The notes under the pieces were generated by a model. That model was not told the DNA's origin, ran no database searches, and saw nothing but the letters and a program-made list of their open reading frames with translations. Made by a program: the position numbers and the translations under genes. A stretch of 64,000 nt of DNA from Phenylobacterium deserti (GTDB lineage: Bacteria > Pseudomonadota > Alphaproteobacteria > Caulobacterales > Caulobacteraceae), in NCBI RefSeq assembly GCF_003254705.1, contig NZ_QFYR01000002.1, positions 434,001 to 498,000 on the forward strand, read 5' to 3'. Below, in pieces: positions 16,442 through 25,108 of the stretch. Position 1 is the stretch's first letter; the number at the start of each line of letters is the position of its first letter.

Positions 16442-17106
16442 GCGGCGACCGGCCGGGCGGTCTGGTTGGTCCAGCCGACCAGCTGGCCCAGGACCTGGCT
16501 GAGCGCCTGGTCGTACGCGTCGACAATGGCGCCGACGCGGTTCTCGGCGGCGGGGACGCGCGCCTCGAAGATCTGCTCGCCCATGACGGCGCTGTCCGTA
16601 TTGCGGGTCATCAGCGCGCGAACCCGCACCAGCACGGTAGGCGCGGCCTCAGGACCGTTCTCGTAGTGAGCCTCGAAGTTGCGGACATCGAGGCGCAGGG
16701 CGTAGGCGCTGCGCACCTGCTCGCCGCGCGAGACCAACCGCACTTGGCCGGACGCGTCGTCGAAGGCGCGGAGCACCGCCTCGTCGAACAGGTTCTGCGC
16801 TGGGGCGACCCACCGCGCACCGGCGATGTAGGCCGTGCGCGATCCGGTGACCGTCAGCATCCGATCGCTGGCGGCTTCCCGCTGGAAGAGGCCCATGGCC
16901 CGGAAGACGCCGACGGACCGCTGCGCGCCGGCGGATGCGGCCGGGGCGGGCGTAGAGGCCGCCGCAACCGGCGTTTGACCGAACCGGTACAGCAGGGATG
17001 GCTTGCTCTTGGGCAGCAGGGAGATGCAGCCGCTGAGAGCCAGCGCCATCCCGGCCGCCGCGGCGACGCGGAGGAGGGCGGCGGGACGGCTCAGGGTCGG
17101 GCTCAT
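16438..17106 (-). CDS. ABC-type transport auxiliary lipoprotein (PqiC/YmbA-like)
   Basis: 222 residues with a lipoprotein signal ending LALSGC (Cys27 is the predicted lipidated residue), then PSLLYRFG and a compact alpha/beta domain with [15 protein letters not shown] and the C-terminal [16 protein letters not shown], features of the auxiliary lipoprotein family that accompanies MCE transporters. It probably sits in the periplasm anchored to a membrane as partner of the MlaD-like protein encoded just upstream (4-bp ATGA overlap). Last gene of the four-gene operon. Confidence 0.8.
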   Translation of the reverse strand: MSPTLSRPAALLRVAAAAGMALALSGCISLLPKSKPSLLYRFGQTPVAAASTPAPAASAGAQRSVGVFRAMGLFQREAASDRMLTVTGSRTAYIAGARWVAPAQNLFDEAVLRAFDDASGQVRLVSRGEQVRSAYALRLDVRNFEAHYENGPEAAPTVLVRVRALMTRNTDSAVMGEQIFEARVPAAENRVGAIVDAYDQALSQVLGQLVGWTNQTARPVAA

Positions 17107-18041
17107 GGTTGAACTTCCACTTCTTCCGCCCGTCCCTTGCTGATCACGCCGGTGGGGCTGGTCTGGATGTCGTTGACGAGGCGCTCCAGCGACTCGGCCG
17201 CGCTTTGCAGCTGGATCACCGCGGCGGTGACTTGCGGCAGGCCGGTGGTGGCGAACTCGGACGTGGGGCCACGCAGCTGCTCGATCATCGCCCGTGCTTC
17301 CTGAGCCGCCCCGCGGGCTTCCTCGGCCGCGTCGGCGACGTTCCGCATGGTGCGGCGCCCGTCGGTGTTGATGATCTGGTTGGTGTCGCGGGTCAGCTGG
17401 TTGACCTGAAGAATGGCCGCGTCGACGTCCTGAACGGCCTTCTGAAGGTCGGCGATGATGGACTTGCGCTCACGCACTTCCGCCGTGATCGCCTGGGCGT
17501 CGGCGATGGCGCCCGAGAAGTTGCGGATGTTCTGGTCGGACAGAACCCGATTGACCCGGTCCAGCGCCTCGATCGTCCGGGTCAGCACCGTGCCGCCGCC
17601 TTCCAGCAAATCCGACAGGGTGCTGCGCTGGCTGCGGATGACCGGGATCCGGTCGTTGGCCACAGTGTCCTTCAGGAGGGGACGCGTCGGAGTGCCGGCG
17701 GTGATCTGGATGTAGTTCAGGCCGGTGATGCCTTGCGGCTCAAGCGTCGCGAAGGAGTCCACGCGGATCGGCACGTCGGAGGTCACCCGGGCGCGGGCGA
17801 TCACCCGACTGGGGTTCGTGCGGTCCAGCGCGATCTTGGTGACCTCGCCGACCTTGATCCCGTTGAAATGGACTTCGCCGCCCTGGTTGAGGCCGCGAAC
17901 CGGCCCCTGGAAGACGATGTCGTAGATGTCGTTCTCTTGCGTGAACTGCAGACGGGCGAGCCAGACCACGAAGATCATCAGCCCGACAAACAGGATCAGG
18001 GACGACAGGCCCACCAGGGCGTAGTTGGCGTTCTTTTCCAT
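17103..18041 (-). CDS. MlaD/MCE-domain lipid-binding protein
   Basis: 312 residues: one N-terminal membrane helix (ALVGLSSLILFVGLMIFVVWL), then the MCE domain with YDIVFQGPVRGLNQGGEVHFNG and the conserved TLEPQGITGLNYIQI, followed by a long helical region rich in Ala/Gln/Glu likely to form a coiled coil. MCE proteins form hexameric tunnels that carry lipids across the periplasm. Start overlaps the ATPase gene stop (TGATG at 18041), and its stop overlaps the lipoprotein start. Confidence 0.9.
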   Translation of the reverse strand: MEKNANYALVGLSSLILFVGLMIFVVWLARLQFTQENDIYDIVFQGPVRGLNQGGEVHFNGIKVGEVTKIALDRTNPSRVIARARVTSDVPIRVDSFATLEPQGITGLNYIQITAGTPTRPLLKDTVANDRIPVIRSQRSTLSDLLEGGGTVLTRTIEALDRVNRVLSDQNIRNFSGAIADAQAITAEVRERKSIIADLQKAVQDVDAAILQVNQLTRDTNQIINTDGRRTMRNVADAAEEARGAAQEARAMIEQLRGPTSEFATTGLPQVTAAVIQLQSAAESLERLVNDIQTSPTGVISKGRAEEVEVQP

Positions 18042-18874
18042 CAGGCCTCCGCCTCCGCCTTGGACTGGGCTGCGGCGGCCGCTCGGCCGCGGGGTCCCAG
18101 AAAGTATTCCCGGATCCAGGGATGGTCGGAGCGTTCCAGCTTTTGCACAGGGGCGGTCGCCACCACGTGCTTGTCGGCCAGCACCGCCACCTGGTCGGTG
18201 ATCTCGTAAAGGGTGTCCAGGTCGTGGGTGATCAGGAACACCGTCAGATCAAGGGTCTGGGACAGGTCCTTGATCAGCTCGTCGAACGCCGCCGCCCCGA
18301 TCGGGTCAAGGCCGGCGGTGGGTTCATCCAGGAACAGAAGCTCGGGATCCAGCGCCAGGGCCCGCGCCAGGCCCGCCCGCTTGCGCATGCCGCCTGACAA
18401 TTCCGCCGGCTTGAGAGACGCGGCGCCGGGCCGCAGGCCGACCAGCGCGACCTTCAGCTCGGCGAGTTCGTAGATCTCTTTGCGCGACAGCTTGGTGTGC
18501 TCGAACATCGGGGCTGCGATGTTCTCCCGGACTGTCAGGTTGGAGAACAGGGCGCCGCTCTGGAACAGCACGCCCCAGCGCCGCTCGATGGCGCTCCAGC
18601 GACGGCGGGAGGCCGTCTGGAGGTCCTGGCCGAAGACCTTGACCGAGCCCGCCTGCGGCTGGCGCAGGCCGATGACGGTGTTGAGCAGAACCGACTTGCC
18701 CGCGCCCGAGCCGCCGACCACGCCGAGGATCTCGCCGCGCCTGACGGTCAGGTCGAGGTCTTGGTGCACCACGTGATCGCCGAACGCATTCGTGAGTCCG
18801 CGGATCTCGATGGCCGGGCCTTCGGCGTCCAGCAGTTCGTCGTCGCTGAGATGGGCTTCGTCCACGGTGCTCAC
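18041..18874 (-). CDS. MlaF-like ABC transporter ATPase
   Basis: 277 residues. Walker A GGSGAGKS, Q-loop region WGVLFQSGALFSNLTV, signature LSGGMRKRAGLARAL, Walker B LLFLDEPTAGLDP and the H-loop LITHDLDTL are all intact. This is the MlaF/Ttg2A branch that drives MCE lipid transport with the MlaE permease encoded directly upstream (4-bp overlap). Cytoplasmic face of the inner membrane. The N-terminal 20 residues are acidic and probably flexible. Confidence 0.92.
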   Translation of the reverse strand: MSTVDEAHLSDDELLDAEGPAIEIRGLTNAFGDHVVHQDLDLTVRRGEILGVVGGSGAGKSVLLNTVIGLRQPQAGSVKVFGQDLQTASRRRWSAIERRWGVLFQSGALFSNLTVRENIAAPMFEHTKLSRKEIYELAELKVALVGLRPGAASLKPAELSGGMRKRAGLARALALDPELLFLDEPTAGLDPIGAAAFDELIKDLSQTLDLTVFLITHDLDTLYEITDQVAVLADKHVVATAPVQKLERSDHPWIREYFLGPRGRAAAAAQSKAEAEA

Positions 18875-19986
18875 AATCCGAGCTCCATGTAGATCAGGGC
18901 GAACGCCGCATCGAGGATGATGATCGCGAAGATGGCGTGCACGACAGACGCGGTGACCCGCCGTCCAAGGGATTCGACGTCGCCGCCGACTTCCATGCCC
19001 TGGCGGCAGCCGATGCCGGCGATCACGGCGGCCATGACCGGCGCCTTCGAAAGGCCGATCCAGAACTGGGCGGCGCCCACGTTGTCCACGATGCGCTGGA
19101 GGAAGAAGGCGGGGCCCAGGTCCAGCGCCGACCAGACGACGACCAGGCCGCCGAACAGCCCGGCGAGCGTCGCCACGAAGGTGAGCAGGGGGATGGTGAA
19201 AAGCAGGGCGGCGAACCTGGGGAGCACAAGCGCTTCGTAGGGGTCGACGCCCATAACCTGCATGGCGTCGATCTCCTGGTTCATCTTCATCGAGCCGATC
19301 TCGGCTGCGAACGACGAAGCGGAGCGGCCGGCCAGCAGGACGGCCGTGATGATGATGTTGAACTCGCGCAGCACCGCGATGCCGATCAGTTCGACTGCGA
19401 ACACCTCGGCCCCGAACTGGCGGAGCATGTTGGCCCCGAGCAGGCCGACGACGGCTCCGATGAAGAAGGCGGTGGTGGCAACGATCGGGATCGCGTCGAG
19501 CCCGGCGCGCTCCATCTGCGAAATCAGCGCAGGCCAGCGGATTCGGCGAGGGTTGATCAGCGAGCGGCCGACGACCACCAGCAGGTGGCCAAGGAACACC
19601 ATGGTGTCCATGCCTTCGCGCAGGACGTCGACGACCCCGCGTCCGACCCGAACAGTCATTTCATGGAAGCCGCCGGACGCCCGCCGGGCTTCCGGTTCGC
19701 GGTTGCGGGCTTCGCTGACCAGCTGAAGCAGGCGCAGGGTCTCAGGACGGCCCTCGACCTTGGCGAGGTCGAACCGGTCCCCCGCCGCCTTGACGATGGC
19801 GTAGGCGCCAGCGGTGTCCAGGCGGCGGATCGGCCGCACATCCAACGCGACGTCGTCCCGAGTGGAAAGCTCCTGCGCGAGCGCCGACCCGGCTTCGCCC
19901 ATGCCGCTGGTCGTCCAATCACCGCTGAGCGTCGCCGTGGGGCGATCGGTCGCGGTGCGGAGGCTGAAGTCGGCAGGTCGCTCCAT
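18871..19986 (-). CDS. MlaE-like ABC permease with N-terminal STAS-like domain
   Basis: About 371 residues. Residues 1-100 look like a STAS domain (DVRPIRRLDTAGAYAIVKAAG), and the rest is a MlaE permease with GLDAIPIVATTAFFIGAVVG, ELIGIAVLREFNIIITAVLLAGRS and the EIGSMKMNQEIDAMQVMGVDP motif that contacts the ATPase. In E. coli the STAS part is a separate protein (MlaB); here it is fused. The frame is open to a GTG at 20049, but those extra residues are Pro/Arg-rich, so ATG 19986 is preferred, although neither start has a clear ribosome-binding site. First gene of the operon; probable phospholipid transport between membranes, direction unknown. Confidence 0.87.
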   Translation of the reverse strand: MERPADFSLRTATDRPTATLSGDWTTSGMGEAGSALAQELSTRDDVALDVRPIRRLDTAGAYAIVKAAGDRFDLAKVEGRPETLRLLQLVSEARNREPEARRASGGFHEMTVRVGRGVVDVLREGMDTMVFLGHLLVVVGRSLINPRRIRWPALISQMERAGLDAIPIVATTAFFIGAVVGLLGANMLRQFGAEVFAVELIGIAVLREFNIIITAVLLAGRSASSFAAEIGSMKMNQEIDAMQVMGVDPYEALVLPRFAALLFTIPLLTFVATLAGLFGGLVVVWSALDLGPAFFLQRIVDNVGAAQFWIGLSKAPVMAAVIAGIGCRQGMEVGGDVESLGRRVTASVVHAIFAIIILDAAFALIYMELGL

Positions 19987-20186
19987 CGGTGGTGGTGGTC
20001 TCGCGGAAATCCGTACCCAGGGAGGCGCAGCGACCGGCCTCGGTCGCACTCCCTTTACGAGGATTTCCCTCGCTTAGGACAGCCCTAGGCCGAACGCCTT
20101 ACAGTTGCGGTCGTTCCGGCCACGAGCTGCGCGCCGCAGCCAAGTGTCTCGCATGACTGCGCTCTACAGCCAAGCTGGGCCTACTT

Positions 20187-20588
20187 TTGGCCCAACTCCA
20201 ATTCGATGCATGCGGGCTCAGGATCCGCTTCGCGCGGCCGCTTCATCCAGGCTGGAGAGTGCTGTTGACCCGCCAGATCGAGCTCGCCGGAAAGTCCGGC
20301 GCCCGCTACCGCTACACGCCCCTCGAGGAGGACCGCTTCCTTCCCCCCGCCGGCGCCAATTATGTGATCGCCCGAGAGACGCCCGAAGGACCGGAGATCA
20401 TCTACGCCGGCGAAACGGACAACCTGGCGAATCAGACCTGGCGCGCGCCGCTCGAAAAGGCGCGCCAGGACTTCGTCGAGGCCAAGGTGCTGACGCGCCT
20501 GAACGTGACCCGTGCGGTCCGGGAAGCCGAACGTGCCGATCTGGTGGATCACTACCAGCCGCCGATGAACGGGGCCGCGCCGAACTAG
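20187..20588 (+). CDS. Small protein with divergent GIY-YIG-like domain
   Basis: 133 residues from a TTG at 20187; the start is uncertain. The second half resembles a GIY-YIG nuclease core: YVIARETPEGPEIIYAGETDNL matches the two-strand GIY...YIG hairpin, and the C-terminal EAERADLVDHYQPPMN matches the Glu-containing helix followed by Y-x-P-x-N. The first motif Gly is replaced (ANYVI for G-I-Y), and the helical Arg is not obvious, so catalysis is doubtful. The gene is followed after 36 bp by ydcF. Function unknown; the family link is inference from motif order. Confidence 0.55.
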   Translation: MAQLQFDACGLRIRFARPLHPGWRVLLTRQIELAGKSGARYRYTPLEEDRFLPPAGANYVIARETPEGPEIIYAGETDNLANQTWRAPLEKARQDFVEAKVLTRLNVTRAVREAERADLVDHYQPPMNGAAPN

Positions 20589-20624
20589 CTGGCGAAGCGT
20601 GACCGAGCCGGCCATGGTCCGGCG

Positions 20625-21197
20625 GTGACGCGGCCATCGGTCATCGTTGTGTTCGGTGCGGCGGTCTGGCCAGGCGGCCGGGCTTCGCCCAGCCTCATGC
20701 GGCGGATCGGCTACGCTGAGGAAGCGGCGGCTGCGGCGCCGCATGCGATGATCTTCTGCTCAGGCGGGGTCGGCCGCCACCCGCCGTCCGAAGCTTCGAT
20801 CATGGCCAGGGTGCTGATCTCGCGCGGCGTCGATCCTGCGCGATTGGTGCTGGACGAAGACAGCAAGGACACCCTGCAATCCGCCGCGGCGGCCGCCCGC
20901 TTCCTGCGAAGCCGGGGTGAGCGCGCGTGCATCGCGATCAGCGACGCCTACCACCTGCCGCGCATCCAACTGGTGCTCCGCGCCTTGGGCGTGCGGGCGT
21001 CGCGCGGACCGACGCGGCGGGGGCATGGCGGGGCAGGGCGCAGGCGCTGGCTCTACATGCAGATGCGGGAGGCGCCGGCGATCCCCTACGACCTGATCCT
21101 GGCGCTTGTTCGCCGTCGAGGCCTGCTTGCCGGCTCTCGAGCTGGCCAAGAAAAAACGGCCCGGATCTCTCCGGGCCGTCGAGGCGATGCTCGATAG
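20625..21197 (+). CDS. YdcF/SanA-family (DUF218) protein
   Basis: 190 residues with the DUF218 pattern: VIVVFGAAVWPGGRASPSLMRRI, then IFCSGGVGRHPPSEASIMA, VLDEDSKDTLQSAAAAARFL and the CIAISDAYHLPRIQLVLRALGV end of the domain. The family has a Rossmann-like fold and affects envelope integrity and vancomycin resistance in E. coli (SanA, ElyC), but its chemistry is unsettled. No membrane anchor is seen. Starts at a GTG. The terminal 15 codons overlap the terminator of the opposite TonB-receptor gene. Confidence 0.72.
   Translation: MTRPSVIVVFGAAVWPGGRASPSLMRRIGYAEEAAAAAPHAMIFCSGGVGRHPPSEASIMARVLISRGVDPARLVLDEDSKDTLQSAAAAARFLRSRGERACIAISDAYHLPRIQLVLRALGVRASRGPTRRGHGGAGRRRWLYMQMREAPAIPYDLILALVRRRGLLAGSRAGQEKTARISPGRRGDAR
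21151..21179 (-). terminator. Rho-independent terminator of the TonB receptor at 21207
   Basis: ACGGCCCGG (21156-21164) and CCGGGCCGT (21171-21179) form a perfect 9-bp stem with a 6-base loop; on the minus strand six T follow. It lies 28 bases after the receptor stop codon and inside the 3' end of the opposite ydcF gene. Confidence 0.88.
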
Positions 21198-21206
21198 GAT
21201 GGTCGA

Positions 21207-23684
21207 TCAGTAGCGCATGCGCAGGGTCACGCCGTAGGTGCGCGGCGCGCCGAGGAAGCCGTTGTAGACGCTGACGTTGTCGTTGTTCTCGTCCACCTGG
21301 AACGGGCCGTTGAAGCCCACTTGCAGGTAGTCTTCGTTCGTCAGGTTCTGACCCCAAAGCTCGACGCTCCAGCGGTCGTCCTGCGGGCCGATGCCGATCC
21401 GGCCGTTCACCAGGATCAGCGGGTCCTGAACCTTGGACGGGTGCAGGTCGGAACCGGTGTTGTAGCGCGAGGTGTACTTGGCCGCGATGTTGCTGCGGAA
21501 CATCAGGCTGGAGCTGATCTCACGCTCGTAGGTGCCGGCCAGCGAAGCGGACCAGCGCGGGGCGAAGGACATCTGCGCGCCCGGCAGGCGACGCAGGCTG
21601 TTGAAGCGGGTGGGGTCGATCAGCTCCGCCGCGGTGAACGGCTGGATTTCGGTCTCGGCCCAGGTCACGCCGCCCTGCATGTTCAGCCCCTCGATCGGCG
21701 GGGCGTAGTAGAAGTCGACGTCGACGCCGCGCGAGATCACTTCCGGCAGGGTTTCCACCACGAAGGCGGTGCCCACGAAGGTGTTCAGCTGGAAGTCTTC
21801 AAAGGTCTGGTGGAAGGCCGCGGCGTTGACCAGCAGGCTGTTGCCGAACCAGCTCGTCTTGGCGCCGAGCTCCCAGCTGTCGACCATCTCCGGCTCGAAG
21901 GAGGTGTTCGCGTCGGCCGTGAAGTTCGGTCCCGTGGCCGTGACCACGATCCGCTGTTCGCGGTCGAGGTTGAACCCGCCGGCCTTGTAGCCGCGCGAGT
22001 AGGACACATACGTCATCACGTCAGGCGACCAGCGGTACTGGAGCTTGGCGGTGCCGGAGAACTCTTCCTCCGTGCGTGACTGCTCCACCGCACCGAGGTC
22101 GTCGAAGTCGTTGTTCTGGCCGTTGAGGCACAGGCCGCCGACGATGCTGGTGGCCGCCGCCTGCCTGGCCGCCGCCGTGGCGCCCAGGGCGGGGTTGCTG
22201 GCCAGGGCGACGAAGAAGGGCTCGGCCAGGTCGCACGAAGCGCCGGTGGTCGAGTACCGCGAGTTCAGGGTCTTCTCGTCGCTGGTGTAGCGCAGGCCCA
22301 CCGTCAGCTCGAGCGCGTCGGTGAAACGGAACGAGTTGTTGGTGAACAGCGCCCAGGTCTTCGCTTCCTGGGAATGGACGTCGTCCGAGCCCGAACCGGG
22401 CTGGAGGATGCGGTTCGGCGTCAGGCCGATCAGCGCGGGCACGCCGTTCAGCACGCGGCCCACGAAGTAGCTGTAGTAGTCCGAGCCGAACAGAAGGCGC
22501 TGGCGGGTGTCCAGATCTTCCTTGGCGTAGAAGCCGCCGACCAGCCAGTTCAGGCGGCCGGCTTCACCCGCCAGGCGAAGCTCCTGAGAGACCTGCCCGA
22601 ATTCGACGTTGTTGGTGCCGTCGTTCGGCCGGTAGACTAGGTCGGCGGCGGTGAAGTCGCTGTCCTGTCCGACTTCCGAGTACCAGTTGCGGATGGCGCT
22701 GACGGAGGTCAGGCGCACCGCGTCGGTGATGTCCCAGTTGATCTCTGCCGACAGGCCCTTGTCCTCGACCCGCTGGTCGGTCGAGCGGTTGGCGTAGCCC
22801 TGGCGGTCATAGGGCGTGCTGGTCAGGTCCAGGGAGCCGGGGCGGGTGGCGTTGACCAGCTGGCCGCGGCCGTTCGGGGCGGAGCCGACGAACAGCTGGG
22901 TGCCGACGCAGCAGTGTTCGCTGCGCTTGGTGTAGTCGGCGATGATGCGGGCCGACAGCTCCGTGGTCGGCTGCCACAGCAGCTGGCCGCGCAGGGTGTA
23001 GAAGTTCTGGTCGTTGTCGTCCTTTTCAGCGCGAGGACCGCCCAGGGTGATGATGTCCTGGTAGCCGTCGCGCCGGCGGGCGCCGGCGAACAGGCGCCCG
23101 GCCAGGGTGTCGGTGATCGGACCGCTGATCGAGCCGGTGAAGCCCGTCTGGCCGAAGTTGCCGAAGGTGGCTTCGGACTCGGCGCGCAGGTCGCGCGTCG
23201 GCCCGGCGGTGATGATGTTGATTACGCCGGCGGAGGTGTTCTTGCCGAACAGGGTGCCTTGCGGGCCCTTGAGCACTTCGATGCGCTCAGTCTCGCCGAG
23301 GTCGCCGAAGCTCACGCCGTTCCGGGGGCGGTAGACGCCGTCGATCACCACGCCGACGGAAGACTCGAGGCCCGGGTTGTCGCCGACGGTGCCGACGCCG
23401 CGGACCCGCGCCGTGACAATGGTTTCGTTGGACGTCGAGGTGACCGTCAGGCCGGGGGTCAGCACCGTCAGTTCGCGGATGTCGCGCACGCCGGCGTCCT
23501 GCAGGAGCTGGCCGCTGACGCTGGTCACGACGATCGGCACGTCCTGGAGGCTTTGTTCCCGCTTCTGAGCGGTGACGACCAGCTCTTCGACCTGCCGGCC
23601 TTCCTGGGCCTGAACGGCCGTAGCTGCGGTGGCGGCGAGAACGCCGACGATTGCGGACGTGCGAAATAGCCGTCTGGTGTTCAT
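21207..23684 (-). CDS. TonB-dependent outer-membrane receptor
   Basis: 825 residues. Signal peptide (MNTRRLFRTSAIVGVLAATAATAVQAQ), then a TonB-box-like EELVVTAQKRE, a plug domain (LQDVPIVVTSVSGQLLQDAGV...RGVGTVGDNPGLESSVGVVIDGVY, VLKGPQGTLFGKNTSAGVIN) and a 22-strand barrel ending in the aromatic TLRMRY. This is the FecA/CirA-like class common in Caulobacter and sphingomonads, often for sugars, terpenoids or iron chelates; the ligand is unknown. ATG 23684 is preferred over 23702 because GGAGGA lies about 8 bases upstream. Barrel loops carry several Cys (HCC, GASC, GGLC) that may form disulfides. It stands alone, with its own terminator. Confidence 0.88.
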   Translation of the reverse strand: MNTRRLFRTSAIVGVLAATAATAVQAQEGRQVEELVVTAQKREQSLQDVPIVVTSVSGQLLQDAGVRDIRELTVLTPGLTVTSTSNETIVTARVRGVGTVGDNPGLESSVGVVIDGVYRPRNGVSFGDLGETERIEVLKGPQGTLFGKNTSAGVINIITAGPTRDLRAESEATFGNFGQTGFTGSISGPITDTLAGRLFAGARRRDGYQDIITLGGPRAEKDDNDQNFYTLRGQLLWQPTTELSARIIADYTKRSEHCCVGTQLFVGSAPNGRGQLVNATRPGSLDLTSTPYDRQGYANRSTDQRVEDKGLSAEINWDITDAVRLTSVSAIRNWYSEVGQDSDFTAADLVYRPNDGTNNVEFGQVSQELRLAGEAGRLNWLVGGFYAKEDLDTRQRLLFGSDYYSYFVGRVLNGVPALIGLTPNRILQPGSGSDDVHSQEAKTWALFTNNSFRFTDALELTVGLRYTSDEKTLNSRYSTTGASCDLAEPFFVALASNPALGATAAARQAAATSIVGGLCLNGQNNDFDDLGAVEQSRTEEEFSGTAKLQYRWSPDVMTYVSYSRGYKAGGFNLDREQRIVVTATGPNFTADANTSFEPEMVDSWELGAKTSWFGNSLLVNAAAFHQTFEDFQLNTFVGTAFVVETLPEVISRGVDVDFYYAPPIEGLNMQGGVTWAETEIQPFTAAELIDPTRFNSLRRLPGAQMSFAPRWSASLAGTYEREISSSLMFRSNIAAKYTSRYNTGSDLHPSKVQDPLILVNGRIGIGPQDDRWSVELWGQNLTNEDYLQVGFNGPFQVDENNDNVSVYNGFLGAPRTYGVTLRMRY

Positions 23685-23844
23685 GTCCCGGATTCCTCCC
23701 AATTATCGGCCCCGCTTATGTGGCGCGGGTGCTCGCTTGAATCTTCGGTACGCAAACCGAGCTTGGATCAAAGCTCGACCAACGTCGAGATGCAGGAGAC
23801 CGTCACCCGTCGCATTTTGGCAACATTCGAGGCCCGGAATCGGA

Positions 23845-23871
23845 GAAAAACCGCCGGATTGGCCGGTTTTT
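23845..23871 (-). terminator. Terminator-like hairpin after the haemolysin-III gene
   Basis: AAAAACCG and CGGTTTTT flank an inner CC/GG pairing; on the minus strand the stem ends in a T run. It follows the gene ending at 23891 and could also stop transcription in the other direction. Just beyond it, at 23759-23776, GAGCTT and AAGCTC form a small inverted repeat upstream of the TonB receptor that could be an operator. Confidence 0.6.
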
Positions 23872-23890
23872 TCTATGGGATCGCTAACAC

Positions 23891-24574
23891 TCAGCCGCGG
23901 GTGGCGAGCACGACCCCAAGCAGCACGGCGGCCCAATGCGCCCCTGCGGCCGCCACCACATGGCCGTGCCAGATGGCTCGGGCGAACTTCAGGCGCTTGT
24001 TCACGTAGAAGATCACACCGGTGGAATAGAGCACGCCGCCCAGGGCGAGCAGCAGCAGCGCGACCCAGGTGGTGCCGTCGATCATTGGCTTCAGCGCCAC
24101 CACGACGAGCCAGCCTAGCACCAGGTAGACACCCACCCAGAACCGGCGATCCACGCGCGGCAGGAACAGCTTGCCGAGCGCGCCTAGCGCCGCGATCGAC
24201 CAAACCGCGGCCGTCATGCCCCAAGCCCAGGCGCCGGTGAGGTTCTGGGTGGTGAACGGGGTGTAGGAGCCTGCGATCATCAGGAAGATGCCGGCGTGGT
24301 CGAGGCGGCGGAGCAATGGCCGGAAGCGGGGCTTGGCGAAGTTGTAAGCCGTTGAAAACGCGAGCATGGCCACGACGCCGGCGGCGTAGATCGCGACCCC
24401 GACCACCTTCGTGATCGACTGCGCTTGGACGGCGAGCGCCAGCAGAACGATCCCGCCTACAAGCGCGAGGGTCAGGCCAACAACATGCACCACCAAGTCT
24501 GCGCACTTGGCGGCAGGAGTGGGATAGTGGCGAGGAGGATGCGTCGGGCTCTGGGCGGGCGAGATCATGGCCAT
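23891..24574 (-). CDS. Haemolysin III (PAQR/YqfA) family membrane protein
   Basis: 227 residues, seven predicted membrane helices. Family motifs: ADLVVHVVGLTLALVGG, YNFAKPR, the LDHAGIFLMIAGSYTPFT segment with conserved His and Ser, and the C-terminal AIWHGHVVAAAGAHW with the metal-binding His pair. Related PAQR proteins have zinc-dependent hydrolase-like sites; bacterial members affect membrane lipid homeostasis, and haemolysis is not a proven function here. Stands alone. Confidence 0.88.
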   Translation of the reverse strand: MAMISPAQSPTHPPRHYPTPAAKCADLVVHVVGLTLALVGGIVLLALAVQAQSITKVVGVAIYAAGVVAMLAFSTAYNFAKPRFRPLLRRLDHAGIFLMIAGSYTPFTTQNLTGAWAWGMTAAVWSIAALGALGKLFLPRVDRRFWVGVYLVLGWLVVVALKPMIDGTTWVALLLLALGGVLYSTGVIFYVNKRLKFARAIWHGHVVAAAGAHWAAVLLGVVLATRG

Positions 24575-24739
24575 CTCCGACCGGTTGCAGCTCTCAAACA
24601 GTCATGCGGGGCAGGGCTGCGGCTGGCAAGTCCGAAGCTCGTGATCGAAAGTTGAGTCAACGGTATGCTCGCGAACGGTTCGCGTGCGGCCCGCTCCGCG
24701 TTGACCTAGAGTAAGCCGAAGCGCCAGGGGACAGGCCGA

Positions 24740-25108
24740 ATGACCATCCGCACCGTCGATCACGTCAACATCGCCACCCAAGACTTGACCGCGACTCGTG
24801 ACTTCTTCGTTGACGTGCTGGGCATGGCGGAAGGGCCGCGCCCGCCGTTCGACTTCCGCGGCTACTGGCTCTACGCCGATGGTCGGCCGATTGTTCACGT
24901 GCAAGAAGCGCCCGCACCCGTGGGGCCCTCGACGAAGAGCGCCCTGAACCACGTTGCGTTCGAGATCGCGGACTACGACGCGATGATCGACAGGCTCGAG
25001 ACCGCCGGGCTCACCTATGTGGCTAAGGCCGTACCGGGGAGCGATGCCCGGCAGATTTTTCTGTTCGACCCGAACGGGGTGCGCGTGGAGCTGAACTACA
25101 GGCCCTAG
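24740..25108 (+). CDS. VOC-superfamily (glyoxalase/dioxygenase) protein
   Basis: 122 residues: one two-module VOC domain. Module one starts TVDHVNIATQDLTATRDFFVDVLGM, module two has LNHVAFEIADYDAMIDRL and ends FLFDPNGVRVELNY. His8, the His in the second module and the final Glu are placed as metal ligands of the fold. Short VOC proteins can be glyoxalases, isomerases or resistance proteins; substrate unknown. It converges with nagA, the stops overlapping by 4 bp. Confidence 0.82.
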   Translation: MTIRTVDHVNIATQDLTATRDFFVDVLGMAEGPRPPFDFRGYWLYADGRPIVHVQEAPAPVGPSTKSALNHVAFEIADYDAMIDRLETAGLTYVAKAVPGSDARQIFLFDPNGVRVELNYRP

